A DNA stretch of 64,000 nucleotides from Neodiprion pinetum (lineage: Eukaryota; Arthropoda; Insecta; Hymenoptera; Diprionidae), in assembly GCF_021155775.2 (NCBI RefSeq), contig NC_060237.1, forward strand, positions 31,235,257 through 31,299,256, given 5' to 3'. A program made the position numbers and the translations under genes. This document shows, one piece after another, positions 24,601 to 35,997 of this stretch (position 1 is its first letter; each line of letters opens with the position of its first letter). Below the pieces are notes generated by a model. It ran no database searches. It had not been told where the DNA came from and saw only the letters and a program-made list of their open reading frames with translations.

Positions 24601-25392
24601 TTCCGCAAGGACAATACCGCCAAGTTGTCGGCCTGCGCGAATTTACCGCAATGTTGCCATCTCGTTACCGCACAGGCTTAATCGCCATCATGGCGGTCAC
24701 GATCGGTAATGTAACCGCGTTATAAGAACGACGCGTAGCAATTAGTAGAATAGCAACATATTGTCCGGCTGTATAAAGGAATGAAATTGATCTCCAGAGA
24801 TCTTTACCCATTGATAAGGCAGACGATGTTGAGCTGCGTAATAATCGTCGGCCATGTCGTAAACGGGGCTGTGAATTGGTGTTGAAGACAAGCTCAATTT
24901 CATCGGTTTCCCTTTACGTATTCTCTTCTTGCGCGTCTGTCTCATATCGGCCAGCAATTTGTCGACTTCTTGTTCATTTCCACATCTCGCGGCTTGCAGG
25001 ACCTCGATCAGAAGCTGTTTCTGCGGTCAGGGAACGTCACCACGACATACGCGTATAGTATAAAACATGTATGACATACATACATACATACATGTACGTA
25101 CACGGTATGCACGATATACATGTATATACGTATGTATCGGACCGCATTCGGCGATTATCAATATAACTCGACGCGTTAGGTATTGCACGAACGCCATGTG
25201 CCCCCCGTTGTCGTTACGTGTCAACGTACCTACGAAAATCAGCCGGCACATCACGATCGTGCAGGTGAGTATTCGCGACAGTATAGTACTAGTCGTACAA
25301 TTTACCTTGATGTTACCCGGGACTCTGTACCGCAGTGCCAGGGCTTGAAGTTCCTTGTACGACAGATTAGAGATATCATTTCCACTCTGCAT
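21688..25392 (-). CDS. Uncharacterised 845-aa protein with SAP-like N-terminus
   Basis: Four minus-strand exons join in phase 0: 25306-25392, 24808-25020, 21859-24006 and 21688-21777. The first 45 residues contain ISNLSYKELQALALRYRVPG followed by KKQLLIEVLQAARC. This resembles a SAP-type helix-loop-helix, a motif often used to bind DNA or RNA, but it is only a resemblance. A basic stretch (TRKKRIRKGKP, near residue 65) could be a nuclear localisation signal. The remaining 750 residues come mainly from one 2.1-kb exon. They are Asn/Gln/Ser/Gly-rich, with an early run of Asn and Asp, no membrane segments, and look largely disordered. The donors gtaaat, gtaaag and gtaagt are good. The start at 25392 is chosen because a stop lies in frame just upstream. 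The 24006-24808 intron could hide another exon. I do not recognise the family. Confidence 0.65.
25075..25094. repeat. (CATA)n microsatellite
   Basis: Tetranucleotide CATA/TACA run of about 20 bp inside an intron of the 845-aa gene. Confidence 0.85.
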
Positions 25393-28245
25393 CTTATGTA
25401 TATCGAGCACTAATTGTCAATCATCGATCGAAGAATACACACATTTCTGAAATGAGCGGTTGACTGCTGGCGAGATGGCAGGGGGCGAACGGCCTGAGGG
25501 TGGGGGGGAGGGGCGGGGGGTTGAGGGCTAGGAGGAGCTTGTAAAATTCGTCTGCTCAACGGTGCGCGAGACATTCGCAATTTCTCGCGTACCACGGAGT
25601 CCCGAGATTGCGGTACGGATAGGATCTAACTACTACGAACTTCAGGCGGGTAAACCCTGCACGGCAACTATCGTGCCGAACCTCGTTCGAATATCGTGTG
25701 TACGTTGCGACAGATTGTTGTATAACAGTTTATGCGTGTGTGTAAGAAAATAATATTTCACACTTGTCGATAAGATTAGGAAAAGTATCGAGTCGTTTAT
25801 TAGTTAAAAATTGCTACAGTTGGCAGTGTCGTGAATGATACTTTAAAACTAGTACCTATAGGCACAGCTATGTGCAGGTACTATTTAAAAAATTTACCTA
25901 GGTACAGATCCAGATACTCAAAATGGATATCTATGTAGCATACAGGTACTATATTTACGTTGAGTGAACGGAGAGAATGAAAGAGCATATTTTACTGTAA
26001 ACCGCAAGAAAAGACGAGGGACGCATGAAGGTTTTTAATAAAAAGTACAAATGGCAACTGTATTTTTTACCATAAATCCAGCAGATTTTAGTCTGGCCAC
26101 AGTGGTTTTTACTGTTTTTAAAATTAATTCTGCATTTTAAGAAGTATGCTTTACTGAAAAACCTGATGTTTCCCTCTTTTTCGGCAACTTTAATTAAACT
26201 TTAATAATTATACAAGTGGAGTCTGCTCTTTTATTGCTTTTGCTGCTCTTCGCGTGTGAAAGTGATACGAAAAAGTTATACACCTATACAGTATTGCACT
26301 TGTATGTCTTGTGCGAGTTATCGGTTATCAAATTTATTATATTTAAGAAAAAATAGACATTCGAAAATGTCACCGTGTAATTGATTTTTCGGTGGAGTTA
26401 ATGTTTCCCCTCCAGCGCTGTACGCACGTTGTACTGGAAATTTTTTGCGCAAACAGAGCACCTCACATAATACCTATAAACAGATACAGGTACAAAAAAG
26501 GGTACATGTACCTCGGTACTTTACTTCGCTGACTATTGGTTATTCTTCTCGGACGGTTGCAACCACTCAATTGTTACATAACTGCAAACATTCATCGGAA
26601 CAAATAACCCGTTGAAAAAGATATTCACCTTTAACGGCTCTGCAGTACCGCTTTTACGGAAATCTGAATTTTCGGAAATTGCGATAAATTGGGACAAGCG
26701 CGATATTATAAATTCCCCAACGTCGATCGTTGTGGATTTGTATAGTTATTGTTTTCGCTGACAACGAGACGCATCTCTCGCACAGAAAAATATATCGATA
26801 GGGCCTCACATTGCGAGCGGTATAGTACAAACGGCGTAGCGGAGTCTATATTACAAATAATTGAAGGGTGTATATATAGGCGAGGGTATACGTGTATCCG
26901 TTATGTAACGAGGCGGGTATTATATTATGTATTGAGTTTGCGCGGAGATGTTGGTTTCGCTCGCCAGCTATATACCGACTCAGTACGTCACGAGAGAGTT
27001 ATAGCGACGCGTCTGCTGGGTTGCATTTCTTATATTACCATTTGTTATTCGGTAAAGGTTGTGAAATAATATTGTACGTAGTGAATCCAGGTGTTAAATA
27101 CACGAGTATTTGAACGTTTTTCGGTCAAATTGTAATTGTAATTGTAATAGATCGCAGAAATTTGAGAATCCACAGTGGTTGGACATCGTCCGTTCGTTGT
27201 CAGTTTCCGATAACCGAAAGTGGCAAATCGAAAGAGAATGAAAGCCCGAAAGAGTCGCGGAGATAAAAGTAAGTGTCTCATCGACTCTTGATTCGCGGCT
27301 CAAGTAAGTACCGCTCGGTGTTCGTCCACCGGCCGTTTTCACAGTCAATACCTGACAACATAACGTAACTGTCGCGGCGCTGTCCCCGAAGCTAATGTTC
27401 AAATTGCACCGTTACTCTCCTCGCGTTCCTATGTTTACACCTGCGTTAGGGAGCGTTATTGAATGCGCTGCCACAGAATCATCGCAAAGATATGCCCAGT
27501 ATGCACAAGGCTGAAGTTAGTAACGTTAACGTAGCGAAACGTCATGGAATAAATCGTTGTTCAATTTTAGGACGACTATCGGCAAGTTGGCTTTTGAAGA
27601 TATGAACATGTTATCTTTGTTGCGATTTACTAGCTGAATTTCCGACAATACTGAGGGTCTGAAGCAACGATATTCCGAAACATGCATCGTTAAAGTAACG
27701 ACCTTGCAACCTCACACCCGTCGGTACACGTACGGACAGTCAACGATCCGTCATCAGATCGCAAACGTTATTAAACGTCGCAGTATTAATTCGGACGCGT
27801 ATTCAGTTTTAATCGACGCGTGCGTCTTAATTAATCGCGGTAAAGAGACCGTTGAATTATTTACATACTAAGCATATACAAATTGATCTATTAGCGTTGG
27901 TGACGGCCTACCAAGGGCCTGTATAGTTACCATGGAAACCCCGGATGCCCGGGACCTCCATGCAGCTATACATACGCAGTACGTTATACGTACTTACAGT
28001 TGCGTCTAAGCTACGTGTGAAAAAAAAATATACTCACTATATCACTGTCACCCATACACCAGTCTATATATCTTCACCTCACAATTGGTATGACAATGTT
28101 GATTCTTGCAACGAGAAAAAATTAGTTTTCTCTGCACGATGGAAAAGTCAGCGAAAGTCAGCCATGCGAGAGTATGATTAACAGAGTTTCCGCCCGAGAT
28201 AGCATCGCAGTATCTGACGAATGTTAAAGTGTGTGCATTTTGCAG
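25393..28245. other. Region between divergent genes; no confident exon
   Basis: A GC-rich, C/G-run-containing stretch at 25480-25620 directly upstream of the 845-aa gene is the likely promoter or leader. Further right are AT-rich DNA and GTACCT-rich patches. The 5' exon(s) of the KChIP-like gene should lie here or farther left, but I could not place them. Confidence 0.5.
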
Positions 28246-29159
28246 AGGGTGAGCTTGAAGAATTGACCGGAGTGTTGGCCAGTACCGGAGGGGGAGCTTT
28301 GACGCTCGGGGGACGCCACAGGCCGGAAGAGTTGACTACGCTGGCTGCAACCACTCGGTTTTCACGTAAGGAAATCCAGCTCATCTACAGAGGATTCAAG
28401 CAAGAGTGTCCTTCCGGTCTCGTGGACGAGGAAGCCTTCAAACAGATTTTTTCCCAATTCTTTCCCCAAGGAGGTAGATATTGCGCGGCATTCGTTTCAA
28501 ACCGTAAGGTGCGAATATAATGTTCTGTTCCAGATGCGAGTCAATACGCGCACTATGTATTCAATACGATGAAGCGCAAACAGTCCGGTAAAATAAGCTT
28601 TGAGGTAGGAATAGCGATGTTCTGTAACGGATGCGCATAATTCGTCGTCGTGCAATAATTATACGGTACAACCACCGTTTACAGGAATTTCTAACTATTT
28701 TATCAAAAGTATCCCGTGGGTCGGTCGAAGAGAAACTCCAATGGGTATTTGGGCTCTATGATCTGGATGGTGACGGGCTGATTAGCAAAGACGAGATGCT
28801 GGATGTTGTTGGTTCGATTTATGAAATGCTTGGACGATACACGCAGCCCCAATGCGCTGAGCCTCAATTAGCGGCCCGGGAGCACGTCGAACGTATATTT
28901 CACGTGAGTCACAAACTGCAATTAATCTATACTTGCAAGCTGCCGAATTTGGGTCTACGTACATTCTTTGGAAGCCTGAATAACTTTTATGGTTATTAGA
29001 AATGTGCTTTTAACACTTTGGTCAAAAAGTGCAATTACGTTTGAACAGTTAATGGATACAAATAAGGATGGTGTGGTGACAATCGAGGAATTGGTCCAGT
29101 GGTGTTCCAAAGATGAGCAGCTTCTTCGCAGCTTGGACACCCTAGATACAGTATTGTGA
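28246..29159 (+). CDS. Kv channel-interacting protein (KChIP)-like EF-hand calcium sensor, 5' end missing
   Basis: Four exons: 28246-28473, 28534-28604, 28685-28903 and 29049-29159, in phase, encoding about 209 C-terminal residues. KChIPs bind the N-terminus of Kv4 channels and tune A-type current, and some act as Ca-dependent repressors. Family signatures are RHRPEELTTLA, RKEIQLIYRGFKQECPSG, a first CPSG-type non-binding EF-hand, ASQYAHYVFNTM, SRGSVEEKLQWVFGLYD and the KChIP-specific MLGRYTQP...AREHVE. EF3 (DLDGDGLISKDE) and EF4 (DTNKDGVVTIEE) have complete ligands. EF2 (KRKQSGKISFEE) starts with Lys instead of Asp and probably does not bind a cation. The first listed exon needs one base from an upstream exon, so the variable N-terminus is on an exon I could not place. 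Confidence 0.85.
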
Positions 29160-29625
29160 AATTACATTTTCCTGTACTAATTTTACCATATGCTCAGTAA
29201 CATCGTGATAAAGTTTTTGTCGTTCTAAAATTTTCTGCACAAAGGTTTCCTCGTACTCTAATTTAAAATAATATTGTCGCGATAATTTTCATTCTAAAGG
29301 CCCGGGAATTCTATTTACCGTGGCCGCAGCCTTGTTCAAAGACAATTTAATGCAAGAATTACAGCATCTAGTGTCTTTCAAATTCCCTGAAACACGCATT
29401 CCCTCATTTTTGCTTGGATGCGTTTTATTTAAATTCAGACAGCTGATTGTTCCCGAGAAACCGATAAATATGCTGCAGAAAACTTTACGAGCCTCTCCTG
29501 TAAATATTTTCCTACCCAGTCTTTCAAATGTGCAATTGCATAATTCCAGTATTATTATTGTTACATAAGCATTAATGAATCCAATGTGTTAGTCACTTTT
29601 TCAATATTTCAGTCGACGCAGTTTT

Positions 29626-29631
29626 AATAAA
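29626..29631 (+). promoter_or_regulatory. Possible poly(A) signal of the KChIP-like gene
   Basis: AATAAA about 470 bp after the stop codon. It is a simple motif match. Confidence 0.4.
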
Positions 29632-30659
29632 GTGTCAATGAATTCTCAACGGTTCCTTGTGAGCCCGCATTAATGAAAATTGGTACTTTTAAAAAAGTCG
29701 GATCGATTCGACCCATAAAATTTGCGACTGTAACTGGCACGAGTCTGTTACCAAGTAACACCGTCTGTTGAATACGTCTATGCATGTTCAGTTCGACAAG
29801 TTTGAAGGAAGAGACATTTTATAACAGTCTTGTGGGTTTCCAAAATATCTTAACTGTACCTCCACCTCCGCCTTATGGCTGTTTGAAAACTATGCTTAAA
29901 AAATTATGCTGACTGAGATCCTATTGCATTTCCACGTTCAAAGGTGTTATCATGTCAAACACTTGAAGTTATACGCATTTCTACAACCGATTTAAAATCA
30001 CGAATGAAACGATCACGAACATTACAAGAATTTTTTCAACTATCGATCTGATGCATTTTTGATCTCCTCTTCTCTATTGTAGACATTGAACAGTTCTATT
30101 TGAAGGATTTCATGTTAGTGTTGTATACTGACGTCCCGGGTATATAATATATATTGGCGTGGTCCGTATTTAGAGCTCGAACGAATTTTTCAACAGACGC
30201 CTCCTAAATCGGCTCCAAATAATTCAAAATCACGTGTATTTTCAATGGAAAACCTCATCCTCCTGGTGAGAGGGATTAGAGTTGAGGTAAGAATCTGAAA
30301 AATTGGAGTATTGTTTTTAATTATGTGGAACCGGTTTGTGGGGCGTCTGGTAAAGAATTCGTCCAGGCCCTAAACAAAGACCACCCTGATATTATACACC
30401 TATGATTAAACTATTACACTGTTATAACTTGTGAGGCACCAGTCTTGTGGATATAAGTATATGTGTTCTTGTTTTTACTACGATTCTTGATTCGCATTTA
30501 GGGTTATAGCCATGCGTAGTTATGATATAGAAGCGAACTTTATAGGAGTGATAGAAATTGTCTAGAACAGTTTAGATTTAGCACTGACCAAGCAAACCGC
30601 TCTTTCGACAGGGCCTCGTGTGATTCTCCTGTACCTTACTACCATTTAAATAATTAATT

Positions 30660-30770
30660 ATAGATATAATAGAGTATATTTATACATATATACATATGTG
30701 TATATGTACATGTATATTGTACGTGTATAAAATTATATACATGCATATATAATATGTATATACACACGGT
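30660..30770. repeat. TA/TACA low-complexity patch
   Basis: Alternating TATA, CATA and GTAT units with many small palindromes. There is no fixed repeat period. Confidence 0.6.
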
Positions 30771-32062
30771 TATTAACTTGAAATGTATAATTAGATTTAA
30801 AAATCGTATTTGACAAATCTGCTCGTAAAACGTAAAAAATTTCAGCAATATTAATTATATGATTGTTACGTCAAATTGCTTTATACCTCGTTACGCTTCC
30901 TCGGTTATGAATTTACACGTAAAATGTCTTCGGTGCATTTACATTGTATTGAAAAATACACGGATCAACGGTGAACATGCCATTTTCCGTATTTTCTAGC
31001 ATATGGCACCGTATATTATGCACAAATCAGATGGATATTATAATTTAAAATATTTTCATAAATTTAATATGTTACAAAAATGAAATAGGTTACATGCACA
31101 AAAAGTACATCCGTATAGCAGTGCCACAAAAGCAACGAAATGTATAATGTGCCATTAATTTCTCTCTATGAATTCACCTATTTGTCTTTCAACAAGATGC
31201 AATTCTGTTGTTATTCGCTCAAAAGTCACATGGTACTGTACAATTGATGCAGATGAAGTGTAAGGTTGGAATTTTTCACATTTACTTCAGGAGGCACCAT
31301 AATACAAATTATTGACTTCTGCACTGACTGAAATACTTTACACATTACGTAATATCAAGCGTTGTAAGTGTTGCCACAATTATAAACTTTGAGAAATAAA
31401 TTTACCAAATAAACATTTCAAAGCGTTGTTGATACTTATGAATTATCCATCGATAATCTAATACTCCGAGTGCCAATCAGTTACCGTACGTATCATCACT
31501 AGGCCAACTACATTACCATGACTTCACGAGCAGTTATTCATAGCTGTATAATCTCCAGTCTTTAAATAAACATATTACTTATGGTTCACTAATAATATTC
31601 TTTTCCCTGCTATTCGAATGTTCAAAAGTAACTTCAGGGACTTTTTAATATCGTATTATACGGCTGTATACTTTGTATTTGTAAATAAAAAACAAGTTGC
31701 TATTGTGCATAATTTTTTGCGTGGTTATGACTGTATCCCGAGTTAAGTATTTGAACCTAATTTCGAAGCCGAAAATTCAGCTGATTCCCCAATCGTTCCA
31801 ATCGAACGATTAATCTTTTCCAAAAACTGTTAAACCATTCATACCCGAGTATTGTAGTGGTACACGATTGTGCCAATATTAAGCGAAGGACATGTTATCC
31901 TTGAAACGTGTCGAACACCATTGAGTCCTCTGCTACTGGGTTTTTACAGTCAACGTCCTTAGGGACGATATTTTCCTACGGTAAAGAAACAAGAATGTAT
32001 TCTCCAAGAGTAAAAGATTAATCGACCACTCATTTTTACAATAAATGTCCTTGTGAACGAAG

Positions 32063-32079
32063 TATATATATATATATAT
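32063..32079. repeat. (TA)8 microsatellite
   Basis: An uninterrupted TA run about 230 bp upstream of the ZDHHC16 start codon. Confidence 0.85.
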
Positions 32080-32307
32080 TTAAAAATAGCCCACTCATTC
32101 TCAGCTTATTCATACTTTTTTGCCTTCCCGCCAATTCAAATTGAATTCCCGGCTTTTTGCAACATGTATTTGTAGTCGAGGAGTTGTTCGATCGTTGTAA
32201 GCATGTAAGGTTAGGGTCAGAAGCGGTCTGTTTACGGCTGTAAGTTTTGATCACGGTTTCGACAATTATTCGAAGACGTTTGGATAGTATAGAATGTCGA
32301 ATATACG

Positions 32308-34100
32308 ATGGTCTTTCGCTGGTGCCCCTACAGCTTTGAGGCAAGTCTATTGACCGTAACTTTGAGTATAATTTCAGCATTTAGTAAACATCTCGTCATT
32401 TATAGGTTAGGCGTAAAAAAGAAATGGTTTCGACTTCAAATCGTGGTCAAGTCGTTATTTTACAATCATTTTTTGGACTGGGGTTACGTATGCGACGTTC
32501 TGATGGAACCGATGTTCTGGTTTGTTGATAATTTCGCTGGGTGGCTTGGTCCGGTAAGTATTTTAATTAGGTCCTTTCAACTTGATCAGCCGATGTATCA
32601 TTGTCACTGTCGAAGGAATCTAAGAGTTCGGTGAAAATTTTTATGCATTCCGACACGCCACACTCTTGTTTGAAAAGTTTCACAATAATTCACTGACTGA
32701 CGTAAAATCTATAGTTGTTCGTAGTAATGGTGACCTTGTTGACTGCATCCATCGTCGCAATTGCCTATTGGATAGGGCTGCCCTATTGGTGGGACAAGAG
32801 TCCAGCGATGACTGTAGTATTGATATTAATAGGGAATTGGTTACTACTAAACGTCAGCTTCCACTACTACATGGGCGTCGCTGTTCCTGCCGGGTACCCT
32901 CCCAAAGGAGAACTCATTCCAGAGGCTGTCAGTATTTGCAAAAAGTGTATCAAGCCGAAACCACCAAGAACACATCATTGCTCGGTATGCAATAAATGTG
33001 TTCTTAAGATGGACCATCATTGCCGTATCCTTGCTACCTTTCTTTTTCATTTTACTTTGTTTCAGTCGTCGTTTTGCAGAGTTTGGCACTTAGACGGCCT
33101 TAATAAAAAGTTTCTAATTTTCAATCTTTTCTCAGTGAATATTACAAGTCAAGTTGTTCACTGTTTGTGCAAGAAAAATAACCGAAGCCAAAATATTTGA
33201 AAATAGTGGCGCGAGCACGGCATTTGCCGTTCTCACACTTTGTGCTATGCCAAGTAGGTACTGCTAGCTGAATGTCTTTCGGACGGTAAAAAATCAAACA
33301 AATGATCAGTTATAACCTTAAGCAAATCGTAGCGTGGCTGAATAACTGCGTCGGACACTACAATCACAGGCATTTCTTTCAATACATGGTCTTCACAGTT
33401 GTTGGAATTTTATTCATTATGATATTTGGAGTAGAGATTGCCTATCAAGAATTCTTTCCAGAACAGGATCCCGATTTGGAAGGGCATCCTGTACGGATAA
33501 ATAATTCTCTCATCATTCCAGTGGTTGGTATTGCAATATTTTTCTTTGAATACAAGTAGCAGATTTTGATTTTTGTTTATTTATATCGCAAGTTGCTAAT
33601 CGAACAAAACTATGCATCTGTGAAATATTTTCAGACGGAAAGTCTGGAACATTTGAGTCAAGAAGAGCTTGATGAAATCGCCCGACAGGCTGCCATAACG
33701 CAAATGAAAGATTGGAAACGAAAAGCAATAATTTACGCCGCAATGATAAGTCTGGGCACATTTGGAGCATTAGGAGCTCTGGCCTGGTGGCATTCAGGCC
33801 TAATTACGAGGGGAGAAACAAGCATTGAAGCTCGAATAAATAAAACAGAGTCCGAAAAGTATAAAGCCAAAGGTTGGGTGTATCAGAACCCGTACGATTT
33901 TGGACCTAGAGAGAATTGGAGAATATTCCTAGGGCTGAATGGAAGGTATGAAAATAATTGCATTTCTCATCTATCGGTAAAGATCAGTGGTGCATATTTC
34001 ACGTTTCAGAAGTTGGTGGCACATTCTTTTCCCATCGACACACGGGCCTTACGGAGATGGCCTTACATGGAACTCAATTCACGATGCAAAACTTTCATGA
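32308..34100 (+). CDS. ZDHHC16: Palmitoyltransferase ZDHHC16 homologue
   Basis: Five exons: 32308-32553, 32715-33024, 33333-33523, 33635-33945 and 34010-34100 (about 382 aa; human is 377). It is an ER/Golgi multi-pass S-acyltransferase that transfers palmitate to protein Cys through an acyl-enzyme on the DHHC cysteine. Visible features include LTASIVAIAYWIG-type membrane segments, GYPPKGE, and the Cys-rich domain SICKKCIKPKPPRTHHCSVC followed by KMDHHC (Cys185 by this model). After the intron come PWLNNCVGHYNHRHFF, then a C-terminal ITRGETSIEARINK, NPYDFGPRENW and HGPYGDGLTWNS. The DHHC16 subtype is indicated by SIVAIAY and by the RGETSIE...INK block. The ATG context (acgATGG) is good. The end of exon 3 is uncertain (33520-33527 or 33556 are alternatives). 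Exons 2 and 3 are separated by a U12-type intron. Confidence 0.9.
33025..33332 (+). other. U12-type GT-AG intron in ZDHHC16
   Basis: The donor GTATCCTTG fits the minor-class consensus. The branch-like AACCTTAAG lies 11 nt before the AG, and there is no clear polypyrimidine tract. The split codon is C|CG, giving Pro directly after the DHHC cysteine, so the family sequence DHHC-PWLNNC is restored exactly. Confidence 0.8.
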
Positions 34101-34406
34101 CAAACTCAGTTTTATCACATTGCTGTATCACTCGAGAATAATCATTTAGTTTTTTGACTACTTTATTAAAATTCGCTTAATAATCTAGTCAAAATTTGTA
34201 GTATTGTCATTGAGATCACAGGACTAATATTCAATAGCTAAAATCAGTTATAAAACAGCAAGTTTTAATGATGCAAATATTCGCGTCCAAGTCTAACTTT
34301 AGACTGTTACATGTTCTCCAAGTTTTAGTTTTTAGTCAGACAAAATTAACGCACCAAGTTGTTATTTTTACATATTTTTACTCGTCATTACGAAAATTGG
34401 TGACCC

Positions 34407-34412
34407 AATAAA
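34407..34412 (+). promoter_or_regulatory. Possible poly(A) signal of ZDHHC16
   Basis: AATAAA about 310 bp after the stop codon. Confidence 0.45.
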
Positions 34413-34753
34413 TATACGTGTATAAAAATTTTCTATGCTGCTTCGCAAATATGCTTTACTAATTTATAATGATATCATATTGTAAATGCGCGAGAGTGTT
34501 ACATTTGATTATTATAGTTTGATATGTGCAATACTCAATCGCATGTTACAAATGCTGGCGTAGCTATCGGAGGACTAATAAAGTTCAAATATTCGAAGAA
34601 TTTGAAGTAGGTACTATTATGAGAAATGGATTTCTCTTTTGAGGTATTCTTTTTATTACTACTGTTACCATCATCGAATCAGATCTAAGCTTCGATCGCT
34701 CTTAGGTTGTATCGATTGTCGATTTAACTACTTCATTCGTACAATCACAATAA

Positions 34754-35997
34754 TTATACATTGCTATGTGCTAATGACATCCATTTGTAATCTATAAAGT
34801 ACATTATCAATCTAGTCGACAAACTATTTTTCTTAATAAATCTATGATAATTGAGTATATTGAGTATAATATATATATTTGGCATTTTCTCGGGCCACAC
34901 TATTCTTTCTATCCAATCAAGATAATGTGAAACTCTAGTGTATATCCCAGGAAAGTCACGCAATGCACAGAGTTTCCCAAAGCATGTGATGCCTATCACT
35001 TGATAGAGGCAGCTAATAAGTGGATGGACAATTTGTAGAGGGACTCCTGAGTCTCCTTGGCAGTTATCGGACTGCCACCCGCCAGTTACATCGCCAGCGC
35101 ACACTATACTGGGTACAGTTCCACGAGGAACTGCTACTGATTTATTATGGCGCAGAGCGCATGCAACGTTGTCTAAAATGTCTCAACGTGCCTTCAGTAA
35201 TGCATCGTTACTGTCTTCTCCTGAACTTCGAGTTCATTGTTGCATCGTATTATACAACAGTAAAATTTTGTAATGTTATAAATTTGATTTCGATTCCTTC
35301 AAAAATTACATTAAATGCAATGTCGGTTGAGGCAACAAGTTTCTTGCAGGTATGTAAATTTACCTATCTCAGTTCCACCCCATCCAGTAGCCCAAGCCTG
35401 TGCAGGCGTAGCATCGTACTTGGATAGAGGCATGCTGGTCTTATGTGATCTGTGAAGGTAACAGGAATTTTGAGTTCTATCAGAGCTATGTCTGCGTACA
35501 TAGCTGGAGGCTTATACGTCGGATGTCTTTGTATCCCGATAATCTCGACAATCCGGCCCTCTACATGGTTTCCTAAGTTGTGAGCTCCTAAGCGAACAAC
35601 AGATGGACTCCCCCTTTGGAAGGAATAATTTGATACTGAGCTCAAGAGACAAGATATTTCCTCATGTTTTTTCTTTTTTTTTTCACGATTGTCCACGAGT
35701 ACAGTGAAACGCAGTTAGTACCCAACGTTCCGAGATCAGTGTCCCACCACAGAGGTAATTGACTTGTCCCTCATTGGGCCAGCCAAGGGCTACCATGTGT
35801 GAAAATTCCCCCGATTGAACTTTAGTACCACTTACAATGAGAGGAGTGTGCAGTCCTTCACACTTGCTATGTCCATCGTTCAGTGGAACACCTTCGTGCT
35901 CGGTGCCTACCAAAGCTAGTGCCCAAACTTTTTTACCGACTGCCTGTCCATATTCTTCACATTCTGGAAGTGTTTGTAAGGTGCAGAAATTCTTGGA
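34754..35997 (-). pseudogene. Snake-like trypsin-family serine protease, decayed
   Basis: Three minus-strand exons with the family layout: 35687-35997, 35364-35614 and 34754-35220. The first has CEEY..., PLIVSGTKVQSGEFSHM and CGGTLIS with the active-site His in LTAFHC. The second has SVVRLGAHNL and the Asp in YADIALIEL. The third has the Ser in DNCQGDSGV and ends FPGIYTRVSHYLDWIE. Exon phases agree at both junctions, but the frame is broken. After RPACLYP (about 35420-35426) one base is missing, so the conserved AQAWATGWGGTE continues in another frame. An in-frame TGA stands at 35183-35185 in the third exon. The normally invariant GDSGG is GDSGV. No CLIP domain or signal-peptide exon was found upstream. 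Two independent breaks argue for a pseudogene rather than one assembly error. Confidence 0.75.

Larger units (their letters stand above)
29160..32307. other. AT-rich intergenic region
   Basis: Probable KChIP 3' UTR up to about 29640. After that there is low-complexity TA-rich DNA, including a TATATACATATATAC-type patch at 30660-30770 and (TA)8 at 32063-32079. No coding frame or RNA gene was recognised. Confidence 0.6.

Noticed and set aside
29320..29568. 82-codon plus-strand frame
   Set aside because: It lies between the KChIP stop codon and its likely poly(A) signal, so it is most simply 3' UTR.
35341..35440. A very short intron explaining the frame change in the decayed protease
   Set aside because: The only GT and AG in position would give an intron of roughly 20 bp, far below the minimum spliceable length.
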